From the NCBI GenBank assembly GCA_024449915.1, contig JAMZAV010000784.1, positions 620,001 to 684,000 on the forward strand: 64,000 bases of DNA, written 5' to 3'. Position 1 is the stretch's first letter, and each line of letters begins with the position of its first letter. Shown piece by piece: positions 1 to 10,974 of this stretch. The position numbers and the translations under genes are program-made. The DNA comes from Sweltsa coloradensis (lineage: Eukaryota > Arthropoda > Insecta > Plecoptera > Chloroperlidae). The notes under the pieces were generated by a model that had not been told where the DNA came from, did not search any database, and saw only the letters and a list, made by a program, of their open reading frames with translations.

Positions 1-95
1 TTCTGGATGATTCACATACAGTAAATACAAACTAGCTGAAAAAGGAATGAATGGGTAATGAAGCATCAATCAGGATGAGGAGGGGGGCTACTCAC

Positions 96-669
96 CAAGG
101 AAGCCGGGGATGGCGCCCAGAGGCATCACAAAGAGGCTGACCAGAAGGTCGGCGATTGCGAGCGACAACAGGAAGTAGTTGGTGACATTCTGCAGCTTCC
201 GGTCTAGACAGACGGCCAGACAGACGAGGATGTTGCCGAGTCCTCCCGCCAGAATGAACACGACGACGAAGAGAAAGCTCCAGTCGTAGTCGCCGCGTGT
301 GACCCCGGCGACCGTGGCCTGCGTCGCGACGCTCTGGAGGGTGCAGGACAACACGTCGCTGTAGTTTCCGCCGCCGCCGCAGACCATGTGCAGGCTGGGC
401 GCGTCGAGCCGCGGGAGGCTGGCCCAGGTCACGTCGAGGTCAAGCCCGAGGAGGGTGAGCGTGAGGCTGGCGAGGGTAGTGTTTGGCTCAGGGTCGCACG
501 GGGAGCACCGGTGCTGGCCGCCCCGCACCGCGCAGCTGAAGAAGTCCGCCGCGAGGAGGGCGGTGGGATCCGTGTCGTTGTTAGGCGGCTCGCAGGAGAG
601 GCCGGTGCCGTTTCCGCACACGGCCGCGCTCACCGCCGCCTCGATCACCTGGCAGGCCAGAGACTCCAT
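96..669 (-). CDS. 5-HT2: 5-HT2-like serotonin receptor, first coding exon (partial gene)
   Basis: This exon encodes about 191 residues of a class A amine GPCR that would sit in the plasma membrane and signal through a G protein. Residues 1-128 form a long ectodomain with eight cysteines (6, 18, 26, 46, 55, 58, 97, 109) and N-glycosylation sequons at about 20, 31, 63 and 102. TM1 spans about 129-153 and contains the conserved GN pair (N146). A short loop with [12 protein letters not shown] follows. TM2 spans about 164-186 with LSLAIADLL (D174 is the conserved TM2 aspartate), ending in [12 protein letters not shown]. That TM2 and loop sequence points to invertebrate 5-HT2 receptors rather than dopamine or octopamine receptors. 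On the minus strand the exon ends CTTG with donor gtgagtag right after it, so the reading frame beyond 96 is intron. Later exons lie left of base 1. The ATG at 669-667 is the first in frame; an upstream exon cannot be excluded. The subtype within the 5-HT2 group is inferred. Confidence 0.85.
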
Positions 670-2215
670 CGAGTCAAGGGCGCGCGGGCGGGCTATTCAA
701 ACATGTTTAATCCGTGTGCGTCTGGGACTACCTGTTTGTTTGTTATGTGGTTACGCTATCGCATCATTTGTATTGTCCTTAGCCGCGAACTTAATTCCTC
801 GCGCGACGTGTTAATCTGTTGCCACCTCAAAGAAGAGTAAAAAATAGACCTCGTTTATTACGCGGCGAGTTCCCTTGTTAATTGACACACCTATTTATCA
901 TTCCTCCGCGGAACATAATTAATAAACATAATGTCAGAAGCCGAGTTACGATCCACAGACTGCGCAGCTTGCCTGGTATTCATCACCCCGACGCGAAATA
1001 TGAAACTGGATTTAATAGTTAAACTTTTTCATATTGTTCGTTGCGGGTTTTATTGAATTAGTTTTTAATTAACTAGGGTTATTCGCGAGGCGAGGCAATC
1101 CCCTAGGAAACACGACCTAATTTCTCTGCGATAATTAAAAATATCAATTCTGCAATGGATAGTTTTTCAACTCTGTGTCGATTGTCATTTGTATGGTTGA
1201 TATTTGACCTAGAAAATAGATTAATCCTTGGTAAATTGTTACGCGTTTGAAGTCCTTTAAAACTGTGGGGTTGAACGAGAAATCACAGAAAACTAGTCAA
1301 GAAGTCGTGTTACTTAATTAAGAAAACGGTCAAAAGATAAGTTAATTATTATTCTAAACGAATTTCCGTCGAAAGTTCGAGATTCTCAAAGAAGTTAGTT
1401 AACTCTTTATCCGTTAAATTTCATTTACATAGCATTTATATTTCACCAAGAAAAGGACCAAACATCAATATGTAATTCTCAATTCAAAAGGTCAAGATTT
1501 AAAGCACAAAGGAGCAATTTGGTATCATTGTCGTATCTTCTTTGAAACGTGTAGTTTTGACCTAGAAAAGTTCCAAAACCTCGACCATCTTTCATTCAAG
1601 ACGTTTCTAAACGGCGCGTGCGGCTCTGGACGACGCGTTCAAAGAAGCGCTCGGTACCGGCGTCGAGACGTCAGGCGTCGGCGGCCGCGGTGATTGACGA
1701 GGACGATGCCAATCATTGTCTCCGTGATTGACGACGCAGCCAATCAGAGTGCGTGCCTAATGAGAGGTAAAGATCGACATTAATTCAGTGACTTCGCGTT
1801 GCTTCCTCGGCGGGGTTGTCAGATTTCACTTGCACACGCTGACATTGTTGCATACGAGCCAGCTACATCTTGATAACACTCCGCACTCACTTATATCTCC
1901 TCTTTTAAACACAAAGAGACACTATTTTATTTTCATATTTAAATACTATTTTTAGCTTTGAAAATTATTTTAAAAAAATTAATATATCAATTAGTTACAC
2001 ATTTTCTTGGCCACTTCAATAATATCGCTGTATAGTTGAAGGGCAAACGGGCGCACATCTTACAGCATCCGAAACACGTGTTGCGCGGTACAGAGTCGCG
2101 TGTTGTCTGAGGCGCCGCGAGGTGGACTGGACCTGGCTCACTCGCGCTGCGTCCCACACTGAGTCTGACTGAGCGCCGCGCGGTCACCCGTCCGTACCCG
2201 CCTGGCGCCTGCGCA
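670..2215. other. AT-rich non-coding stretch
   Basis: Apart from the CpG-rich patch at 1600-1860, this stretch is AT-rich with no reading frame of recognisable family and no clear repeat boundaries. Confidence 0.5.
1600..1860 (-). promoter_or_regulatory. CpG-rich island upstream of the receptor exon, possible promoter
   Basis: A GC- and CpG-rich patch stands out from AT-rich flanks about 1 kb upstream of the receptor ATG. It has inverted CCAAT-type motifs (ccaatcattg near 1709 and ccaatcagag near 1740) and repeated gtgattgacga motifs. No transcript evidence is available; the role is inferred from composition and position only. Confidence 0.3.
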
Positions 2216-2217
2216 CC

Positions 2218-2332
2218 TGCCGTCCTGTCCGTCCTGCCTGTCCTGTCCGTCCTGCCTGTCCTGTCCGTCCTACCTGTCCTGTCCGTTTTACCTGTCCCAC
2301 CTGTTCTACAGTCGCCTGTCCTACCTGCACGA
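2218..2332. repeat. 18-bp minisatellite, about six units
   Basis: Tandem units of the form tgtcctgtccgtcctgcc repeat with growing divergence to the right. The minus-strand frame reads as a DRTGRT-type peptide, which is a by-product of the repeat and not a gene. Related words (cacctgtcctacagtc) recur near 2870. Confidence 0.8.
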
Positions 2333-2339
2333 CACTCAT

Positions 2340-2780
2340 CCAGTGGCGTCACTAGGGGATCCGTCCCCCCCCCCTCCCCCAATAATTTCCTCGTTTAGAT
2401 CTAACGTTAATATGTTGCCATGTATGTGGCGCATTTTACCCCCGTCTGGGCCCGGGGTAGAATTTGGCCCAGATCATGGCTCTGCTAATCGTAAAAGGCG
2501 ATTCAAGAGAAAAAGGCCACCTCGCAAACATCAGCTAGTAAGAAAGGGAGTATATATTACTCCCCAAAACTAGAGGCTAGCTCTGGCAATCGTCGTCGGG
2601 GAACTTGCCCCCTTCCCTTGACGACCCCTCGACGACGATGATGACAATGACACCACGAACGATGACGAAGACAATGACGACCGCGACGTGAGAACCCCCT
2701 TCCCTCCCCTTCCCCGTGGCTGGTTCTGACCAGCATGGGCCCCTCCTCCCCCCCCTAGGTTAGAGTGGTGCATTATGACC
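2340..2780. repeat. Dispersed repeat B with hAT-like end, copy 1
   Basis: The left edge cagtggcgtcactagggg resembles hAT-type termini seen elsewhere in the window and is followed by a C-run. From about 2575 to 2760 the sequence matches a second copy at 12945-13140: a tcgtcgtcggggaacttgccc-like start, a gac/gatgac-rich middle, then gtggctggttctgaccagca. The minus-strand frames are low-complexity. No coding content is claimed. Confidence 0.5.
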
Positions 2781-3187
2781 TAACGGTTGACGCGTCCTTA
2801 ATCCAAAATACGCCCATTAATCCAAAGAAATTTAAAACAACTCCTCGCCTGCACTTCTGCTTGACCCACACCACCTGTCCTACAGTCCCCTGGTCTCCTC
2901 GCTGTCTCGTGCCAAGTGTCGCATCTTATCTCCACCTCGAGTACCCAACCTTCACCTTGTGTTCGCTATCTCAACGGCGCTGGCGCCCGATAGATATCGA
3001 TACAATCTCGATCGATTATCTTCAATCATTTAATCAAAGGTCATGCCGACTGCACAGAACTTCTCCTGGCACACCTGTGGGAGTTGGACCATCCGAGATA
3101 CTGAATGATCGAGTCTCGGACCTGTCCACTCGGTCAATCGAGACGATGTGAAGTTCAAGCCTTCTCATTGGATGACTGACTTTGTTT

Positions 3188-3262
3188 TGTAGTAGTTGTC
3201 CTTCACCCTCATCTATCACCACGCATCGTCTCGCATAGCATAGAGACGTCAAGCAACAAAAC
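3188..3262 (+). repeat. SINE-1 tail fragment
   Basis: The block cttcaccctcatctatcacc, then acgcatcgtctcg, then agagacgt, matches the 3' part of the fuller tRNA-headed SINE at 5698-5880. Only the tail is present here. Confidence 0.55.
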
Positions 3263-4660
3263 TTCAGTCATTCGGTAGGTTTGTGGAGAAGTCAAATGGC
3301 ACAATCTGCTGTAAGCTGATGTTGAATAAATAAACTCTTAGACCCTATACAGTCTCACCGTCCTGTGACTGAATGCTCACAACTCCTCCCTAGCTGTCGC
3401 CTGTGGTCGAGTCCGTTATAGCATAGGAGTGGACACCGCTCGTTACGTTGCACAACCCGACAGTGGAACGACCTGGGCTGGATAACTCCAGCCACAGGCG
3501 ACTCGAGATAACCGACACCCCGACATCGCTAGCATTGACGTTGCGTGTCGAGGGAGTGGGAACTAGGGCTCGCCTCTAGTTGCGGGAGCGTGTTGACCTG
3601 CGGCAGTGGGAATGACCAGTCCTACTTGTTGTAGTGAATAAGGAACTCCCCTAGGAAGACTGGGAAGCATGTGGTACATGACGAGTTTTATAGTTTACTC
3701 GTTGACGAGGGGTTCTCTCTATAACAACTCCTCTAAGTTCCTTGCAACCTGGCTGTCTAGTTGACTTTACTGTGGAAAAAACGTCAGAGAAGAAGATGGA
3801 AAAATTTATATTTATTTCGATTGCATGTGCGACTTCGTGTGCTATGCCATCACAATCGGACGTTTTGTTAGTCTGGGACCTGCTTTCTCGCCGCATGGGC
3901 GACGGCCGACCTCCCATAATCTAAGGGATTACATCGAGTTCTAAAATGTGGATTCTGGTTTTGCTCTCTCAAATTCGGGTATTAATGACGCTTTCGTATA
4001 AGCCACTATCAACACTACTCTAGCGATACTCTACAACAATGAAATGGATTAAATTGAACTGAAGGACAAACAAACGAAATCCAGATTGTGTTTAGGACAT
4101 TAACTAACTTACAACATTGCACATGTATATATGATGGAAATATCGTGGTCCTGGAAACTACCAATAATTCAACGGAATGGGATTTTCCTCCCTAAATCCT
4201 CTAGGCCGAAGTGGCGCATTATGACGTAACGGTTGACGCGCCCTAATCAAAATAGCTTTAAAAAATTAAACGTTGTTTATTTTTCATTTATGCTAATCTA
4301 CAAAGTTGTTGTGTTCATTCATACGTTATTCATTTTTACATAAACGAACCCGAACAAGATTGGAACTTTCATCCCTGATAAGAAGTTACAATGTTGTGAA
4401 AGCGCCGCTGCCCTCCCCCTAAGCCAAGGTAACTGACGCACCAAGGTCGCGCTGTCGAGGGATCCACGTTACTGACGCTCTGTTGTCCGTCGAGTGTTTG
4501 CTACACTCCATGTCTGTCAACTTGAGAGCTTTCATTCTCGTCGAGTGGTTTCAAGTTGTGTCGCACTCATTGTGTCTAACGCGAGGGGCACTTTCAGACA
4601 GTGAGGCGGGCTAATCAGCGCTCACTGCGAGTATCATTACAAACAACCTGATTGTGCAGG
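3263..4660. other. No recognisable gene; short shared words only
   Basis: The segment near 4205-4250 (gcattatgacgtaacggttg, then acgcg) repeats a word found near 2768-2800, so both probably derive from one mobile-element end. Nothing else is recognised. Confidence 0.4.
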
Positions 4661-4661
4661 G

Positions 4662-4785
4662 ACCTTGTAGCCTCTCCTCTCGCTCCATGACATGTACCAG
4701 TAACCTTGTAGCCTCTCCTCTCGCTCCATGACATGTACCAGTAACCTTGTAGCCTCTCCTCTCGCTCCATGATAGTATGAACCAG
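4662..4785. repeat. 41-bp tandem repeat, three copies
   Basis: The block ccttgtagcctctcctctcg plus ctccatgacatgtaccagtaa occurs starting at 4663, 4704 and 4745 with almost no divergence between the first two copies. Confidence 0.9.
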
Positions 4786-5697
4786 TACGATGTTTTTAGA
4801 AATGGATACATGGAACTTGTGCTAATTTTTAAATATATATTTTAGTTTGAATTTTAGTTTTTAGATAGTTAATGTGTGACTAATATTTCATCAATATTTA
4901 CTATGGCGGCTGGCACAATAAAAATATTATTAGTATGAAGCAGTCCTTCACTATACCGCTCTGCTCATGAAGGCAACTTGCTTGTTCAAATTGTTTATGT
5001 ACGTGTGTTTAAACAAATGAATAGAATTATTATTTATTTTATCAGTATTTTTATTTATTTATTCGACAATAATACAAACTATTCTTTAGAAAATATTGGA
5101 TGCAATAAAAACAACACAAGTACAAACTAAACAATACAAAAGTTACACATAATAGTTATAACCAGAATCGATAAAGATAACAATCAAATATCGCCGACAT
5201 CTAAAATAACAGCCACAGCTGGTGTCACATTTATTAAATATTATAGCATTTTGACTTTATAGGTAAACATTGTCATTAAAAACATCAATTACATGTTATG
5301 TACTAACAACTAATGCAAAGATTTTCTAGTGAGCTGTATGAATGAAAACTTACAAAGTCCAATCTAGAACTAGCTGGATGAAATGGAACAGTAGTTCTTG
5401 AGCGTATAACATAATAATATTCATATCTTTAACGTATTCACCTTCGCGCCTTGTGAATGCGCGATTTAAATATTTTCTCAAACGGTAACTCCGCGATCTT
5501 GATGAAAACTTATGGACATCTTCGAAATCTTCAATGAATATCGCACTTCTACGATTCTCTTTGATGCTACCAACATTTCTTCTCTCTAGTCTCTCCCAGC
5601 TATACTTGGCTATATTGTCAGGGAATTGTCATTATCCATAACGTGAGATACGTAGCAATATTTAGTACCACAAAAGTATAACTATAACGATTCTAAA

Positions 5698-5960
5698 GCC
5701 GTCCGCGGTGGCACAAACGATTAGGGCGCTGGTCCGAAGCGTTTGGCTCTACGAGGACGTGGGTTCGAATCCCGCGTAACGCATGAGTTTTGTAATCGAC
5801 CTTCATCGTCATCTATCACCACTCATCGTCTCGAATAACCTAAGTGCATTAATAGAGACGTAAGAAACAAAAGTTATCATCGTCTCAAATAACCGAAGTG
5901 CATTAATAGAGACGTAAAACAAAAGTTATCATCGTCTCGAAAAACTAAATAGCATAGGAA
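5698..5960 (+). mobile_element. tRNA-derived SINE (SINE-1), full head plus duplicated tail
   Basis: The head has RNA polymerase III promoter-like signals: box A-like tggcacaaacgattagggcg and box B ggttcgaatcc (near 5763). The body continues with cttcatcgtcatctatcacc and catcgtctcgaataacc. The tail unit of about 57 bp (catcgtctcgaataac to acaaaagttat) is repeated about 2.5 times. Tail-only relatives lie at 3188, 13160, 15975 and 44780. A tRNA-headed SINE fits best; the box motifs are seen, the transcription is inferred. Confidence 0.75.
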
Positions 5961-6001
5961 ACTATGGTTCAATGCACCTAGTACAGTAGACCGCGTTTCT
6001 C

Positions 6002-6434
6002 TATTTTCCAAAATATGCTACCAAGTCAAAATAAAGTGAATGGCTGGCTCTTTAAAAAAACCAAAACTATATTTTTTTATTGATCTGATACACGGCCATT
6101 ATCGCCACTTTCCTGCGAATTTTTTTCGTTTGGCGGTATTTTGTACCGATTTGTACCGCCAAACTAAAAAAATTCTCAGGAAAGACGATTGTTTAAAAAA
6201 ATTATTTTTCCTCTCAGTCAGCCTATAGAAAACCAGTTGAAAATTAATGTCACAAAAACACAACACCCTACCTACGTCTTGGCGAATTGAAGTTTAAAAT
6301 TATTTTGAGGTGGCGATATTATTGGCCGCGTACCGGATCAGAAAAATTTGGAAAAAATAGTTTTGATTTTCTAAAAGAGCCAAGTTTCAAAGCCATTCAC
6401 TATATTTTGACTTGGTAGCATATTTTGGAAAATA
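6002..6434. mobile_element. MITE-like foldback element with ~75-bp terminal inverted repeats
   Basis: The left end tattttccaaaatatgctac continues into caagtcaaaataaagtgaatggct. The right end is its inverse (agccattcactatattttga, then cttggtagcatattttggaaaata). The centre carries its own small palindrome (tttggcggtatt...accgccaaac). No coding capacity. It abuts a family A repeat on the right. Confidence 0.8.
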
Positions 6435-6435
6435 C

Positions 6436-7230
6436 TAAGAAACGCTAAAATCCCGCCGCGTTGATGGATGAGCTTTTAAAGGTTTTAGTTTGCGTGGCAT
6501 ATCTTTACTTTTGCAAGTGCTTTGTTTTGCTGCCTACGCATTGAAGGTGAATGTTGTCAAGTTTCCCTTTTTTTTCTTGTCAATTGGTATTATTTACCGT
6601 AAAAAACTTGTATTAAAAGCTTTATTTCTATGGATTCTGGCTAAATTTTTCCACTTTTTTTTTCAAAAGTACTACATAACTATAACCTTAATGTCCATGT
6701 ATAATATGAACGTTGTAGACCCACCCGTTTGGTCAGAATTGGCCCAAATGGGACGAAAATATCGCACAAAAAGTCAAAAAACGTATATTAAAAGCTTTAT
6801 TTCTCTCGATTCTGGCTAACTTTTTCAACTTTTTCTTTTAGTAAGCAAAACAACATCATAACCTTAATGTCCATGTATAATATGAACGTTGTAGCCCCAC
6901 CCGTTTGGTTTAAATTGGCCCAAATGGCACGAAAATATCGCACTAAAAATCGAAAAAAATCGTAAAAGTACGATATTCATGAGAATATTTCTTCGATTGT
7001 ACCCAAAAACGTGGCAAGTCTAAAATTTAGAGAAAACGAAGGTCGTGTCCCAAAATTTTCATCAAGATCGCATATGCCGTTTGCCCCGGGAGAGAGCGAA
7101 CAAACAGACGGAAAAAAAAAAAAAAACAAAAAACAAACAAAAACAAAAACAAAAAAAAAAAAAACAACGCCCGAGCTAAATTTTTTTGGGGGTCGGTGAA
7201 ATTGAAGTCTTCGCTTCGCTCATCCAACCC
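6436..7230 (+). repeat. Dispersed repeat family A, copy 1 (long form)
   Basis: Family A starts around taggaaaacgcttaagtccc then gccgcgttg-ttggatgagc, and ends in gaagtcttcgcttcgctcat then ccaa. Near the 3' end is catcaagatcgcatatgccg then tttgcccgg...gcgaacaaacagac, the kind of 3' UTR wording common in insect LINE/SINE tails. This copy has an internal ~175-bp duplication around 6610-6950 (ccttaatgtccatgtataat occurs twice). Other copies: 31420, 33169, 33851, 34740, 42036, 47165. Class is not determined; no coding frame is recognised. Confidence 0.7.
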
Positions 7231-7726
7231 TAGTTTTTTCTCACGTGGTCGTCGTGAAAGCGAGTGTAATTCTACTCCTAGCCGACGCTCACATGTAGGG
7301 CGGGATATTAGCCGAGCACGTCGTGGCTGGTTAGATGGGAAATGACTTTCTAGAGTTAAGCCTGGTCAGCTGGAGATGTTTTGTCAAGTGTAACTGCAGG
7401 TGGACGGGCGTCTGATTGAAACGACCGCTCAATCCCCTTAACCTCCCATCTATGATAAGCCGCGTAAACCCCGTCTCGATTAGCCTTGTGCCTGGTGGTT
7501 CAATCTGCGGATAAGTCTAGCCCCTCTACTCCTAGGTGTGATGTATGTTTCTTCATTGGCTTACTGTCAATACATCAAACTTACTGCAGACTGCAGATGA
7601 AATAATATGTCTCATTTTGTGTAATCAAAGCAGTTGTCATTAATAAAGGTAACTAATTCCGAAATATTTAATTTTAGTTTTCAATACAATTATTAGACAC
7701 TAGGTTTTACCCCTTTTGGTTCCCTA

Positions 7727-7885
7727 GATCGAGGGTAGACTCTAGGACCCCCTATGTCAAGGCTAGACCCCTGGGCCCCCCATGATCGGGGGTAGACCCT
7801 TGAGTCCCCTTGCTCGAGGGTAGACTCTAGGACCCCCCAGATCAAGGGTAGACCCCCTGGTCCCCCATGATCGGCAGACCCCAGG
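7727..7885. repeat. ~29-bp minisatellite, five to six units
   Basis: Imperfect units of the form gatcgagggtagactctagg then acccccctat repeat. The minus-strand frames reading LGGPRVYPRSR are an effect of the repeat. Confidence 0.8.
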
Positions 7886-7929
7886 GGCCCGTATCGTCCT
7901 CCTCCCCCTCCACTCACCCCCATATGAAT

Positions 7930-8645
7930 GTGTTATGAAAATCAGGGGGATTAAACGCAATAAGTCCTGAGGGTCCCGTTTAGGTTTAGAGCGAGCCGCC
8001 CGGGTGTTCTTTTAGCTTCCCGGCGGATTTGGCGGCCGGGGCCCCCTTGCCCTGTCGTGTTGACACGTTTTACAACTATCGGCGCCTACTGAGCCGGAAC
8101 ATTGCTAAACACTAGCCTCCCATACGTGTTGATGTGTGTAGTAGTGTTAGTTTCAGTTTGAATGAAAAACCCAAAAAAACAAAGAAAAATCTCATCAGCT
8201 CATTACGCAGAATTTAAAACTTCCTAAGCGGCTGCCCCAATGTATTTAAGTCTATATATAGTAGAGTAGGTAGATCTGCATCTCCAAACGTTCCACAGGC
8301 GCGAGCGTCCAAATTGAAACGTCATCTGACCTTTCAAAATGGCGATTTTGGGGTTTCAATTTTTGCTTTACATTTGTTTTATATTTATTAAATATTTTTG
8401 GATTGTTTTGAATTTTTTTTTAGCTTTTTGGGAGCATGAATGCCAAACAAAACATAAGAAGTTATTTCCCTAAGAAAATTTTGTAATCTTTAGTGCTGTG
8501 GCTAATTGCTCACCTGCAACCTGACAGCCATATGAAAAATATTTGGGGTATATTCGCTACCCTACTTTAACATTCAAACTGACCCATTCAAGATGGTTCT
8601 TATTGTCACCCAGTGGACCAATGATGGGATCTAGCCTCTATAATT
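7930..8645. other. Non-coding, no recognised repeat
   Basis: Mixed composition, no family-level coding match and no paired termini seen. Confidence 0.4.
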
Positions 8646-8647
8646 TC

Positions 8648-8823
8648 TAGGAAAAACCCCAAAATCCTTGTTAAACGAGTGAGTGACCCATGTGTATAGT
8701 ATCCGGTATCATTCCCCATACTGGGCTAGATCGAGCCTTAGGGATATGAGAGAAAAGGCGATGTTCCCGGTACTCAACACATGGCTCACTCACTCGTTTA
8801 GAACGACTTTGGCGTTTCCCTAG
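8648..8823. mobile_element. Short foldback element (MITE-like)
   Basis: The left arm ctaggaaaaaccccaaaatc runs through ttaaacgagtgagtgaccca tgtgt. The right arm is its inverse (acacatggctcactcactcg, then tttag...gcgtttccctag). Arms of about 45 bp flank a ~85-bp centre. Confidence 0.75.
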
Positions 8824-8962
8824 TTATTTAAATTGAACATTTAAAATGCGAATCATGTTCAAAACGTATTAGCGTGAAACATTACCAAATTTCCAAGATA
8901 AAACAAAATCACCTAAGTTTTATTACCCATTTAACACCCTCAAAAATAATATGTGGTGTAAA

Positions 8963-9060
8963 ATTATAAAAAAGTTCGAGCTAATGGGTATCGAACCCCA
9001 ACCCTCCGTGCGGTAGTCATAATGCTTACCAATAGGCCATGCAAGCCACGTAGTTATCGT
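8963..9060 (-). repeat. tRNA-like sequence, SINE head or tRNA pseudogene
   Basis: Read on the minus strand it has a box A-like tggcctattggtaagc and box B-like ggttcgatacccat with plausible spacing, but no convincing complete cloverleaf by eye. Most likely a SINE head or a decayed tRNA copy. Confidence 0.5.
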
Positions 9061-9064
9061 CCCA

Positions 9065-10425
9065 CTAGCTGCTACTAAACAAATGCTATAGATATTTTAA
9101 AAATCACATTTTTATTTATTGTAGGATTAAATCGCAATGAATCTAGCTGATTTTGTTAGCAGTTCTCAGTAAACTCGTACCGGATGACTGTTTAAAATTT
9201 TTGCCCAATCTGTTCAGCGGTTCGGCTGATTTTCGACAGTACAGACAGACAGAATCACAGAATGAGAGCCGTTCGAGTTGAATGGAGACACTCGGTCGCT
9301 CCGCTCCCTCGTTTAATCATTGGGTTTAGAAGAAACACCGCGCTCTCCTCATGATCGACCGAGCCAAGTCGTATCTGATGAGCGCGAGATCTTTATAATA
9401 ATAACAGGTATAACCTGGTAATTGTTTTCTTCGCAGGGCTGAAGGGTGAAACGCGCGGGGCTGATTGCTGTCTGTGCTCATTACAATAATAATTCCAATT
9501 ACAACGTTCTGCTCGCAGTGTTTGTTGCGACGAGGGCCTAACCTAATTCACCTCCGTTCAGAGCGAACACCTAGGGAATAATTATAAAGAGCTGCGTCGC
9601 TCGTTCGCGTCTTAAGAGGCAATTTAATATTAAAACTGTGGAAATATGTTTGGATGTAATAAGACATTCTCATCTGTGTACAGACGGTATTGGAAAATGG
9701 ATTACACATTTCTTGCCGGGGGATAAACTATATTATTATGAAGTTTTTAAAATACCATCTCTTGCAAACAAGATTGGAATAGTATACTTGGTATTTAGAC
9801 TTTACTCTGATAATAATTTTTATTAAAATTACAAAATGTAATTACCGATGTAAGCTAGTCGTCGAAATGTATTATTTTTCATTTGTCATGTATTATTTAT
9901 ATTAACAGAGTAATGTAAAAATATGTTGTACAAATATATTGAAACAATGTATAATAATCATATTTTATTCCAACTTAAAATGCATTAATTATGACACCCC
10001 CCACTCCGAGCTTGTGCACCTAATGACGGTCGTTTTAATTGTTAAGTGTTGATCGATGTCGATATTAACCAAAATTAAACAATCATGCCAGCAGCATGGT
10101 ATACTTAATGTTTTAAGTCGTTGAACAACACGTTTTATTTTGTCTATCTCCCAATATTCTTAATCCTTCGACCGAAAGGTGCATTTATATTTCTAAGAAC
10201 GTACTAAAAACCTACAACCTACTGTCCCGGATAAAATATTGTTACTAAAACACGACAGCGACCTACAGTGAAGTTAGTATCAAGACAAGTAACGTTGTCT
10301 CGTCGCCAACATACTTGGCTGTGACTGACTATCGAAGTATCTCTTCGTTTCTTGAAGAAGGAACTGGCAAAAGCACACGATGAATTGAAGCGTTCGGTAA
10401 ACTGGATACCTTGTTGACAGTTGCT
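9065..10425. other. Non-coding; LINE/SINE-tail-like patch near 9180-9310
   Basis: The patch caatctgttcagcggttcgg then acagacagacagaatcac resembles the 3' UTR wording of insect LINEs. The remainder is AT-rich with no supported gene. Confidence 0.35.
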
Positions 10426-10427
10426 GC

Positions 10428-10608
10428 CAATGGCATCTGCCCTGTATGGCGTATGTTGTTGTGGTGGTAGTACTGCGCCCTGCCCTGTATGACGCATGTT
10501 TTGTTGTGGTGGGAGAACTGCGCCCTGCTCTGTATGACGTATGTTATGTTGTTGTTGTAGTGGTAGTACTGCGCCCTGCCGCTGGAATGACGCACGAGTC
10601 CGTATGTA
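10428..10608. repeat. ~60-bp tandem repeat, three copies
   Basis: Units contain tgccctgtatgacgcatgtt, a ttgttgtggtggt stretch and agtactgcgccctgc. The minus frames reading YYHHNNIRHTGQ come from the repeat. Confidence 0.8.
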
Positions 10609-10841
10609 AGTGACATGCCAGGGTCTCGACGAGCTGCTTGCTAGACCAATGCCTAATCGATCTCCGGATAACTTATCAATTATCTTGTGTGCGCAAAGAG
10701 TGAGAATTTTTGCCGATGTTTAAAATATTTTTGGGCAGATTTCGTAGTATTAAGATTTTGGATTTGACTCAATATGTTTTAAATAAAATCTTTCGTTCTT
10801 CATTTCAAGAATTTCGAAATGGTTGCAATCAGATGATCAGG

Positions 10842-10974
10842 TGTGAGTTGACATTGATAGTAGTCACGTTGCTCCGAGTGCAAATGCAATTGTTTGAGGT
10901 CTTGATGCATTGATAGTAGTCACGTGCTCCTAGTGCAATATGCAACTTGTTTGAGGTCTTGACTGACATTGATG
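10842..10974. repeat. ~60-bp tandem duplication
   Basis: The block cattgatagtagtcacgt...gtttgaggtcttgatg occurs twice and a third partial cattgatgagctgg runs into the 84-bp array. Confidence 0.75.

Noticed and set aside
386..840. Two plus-strand frames over the receptor exon
   Set aside because: Antisense shadows of GC-rich receptor coding sequence.
1987..2382. 131-codon minus frame with DRTGRT repeats
   Set aside because: Comes from the 18-bp minisatellite; no domain.
8963..9060. Functional tRNA gene
   Set aside because: Box A and B-like words are present, but no convincing acceptor and anticodon stems could be drawn by eye.
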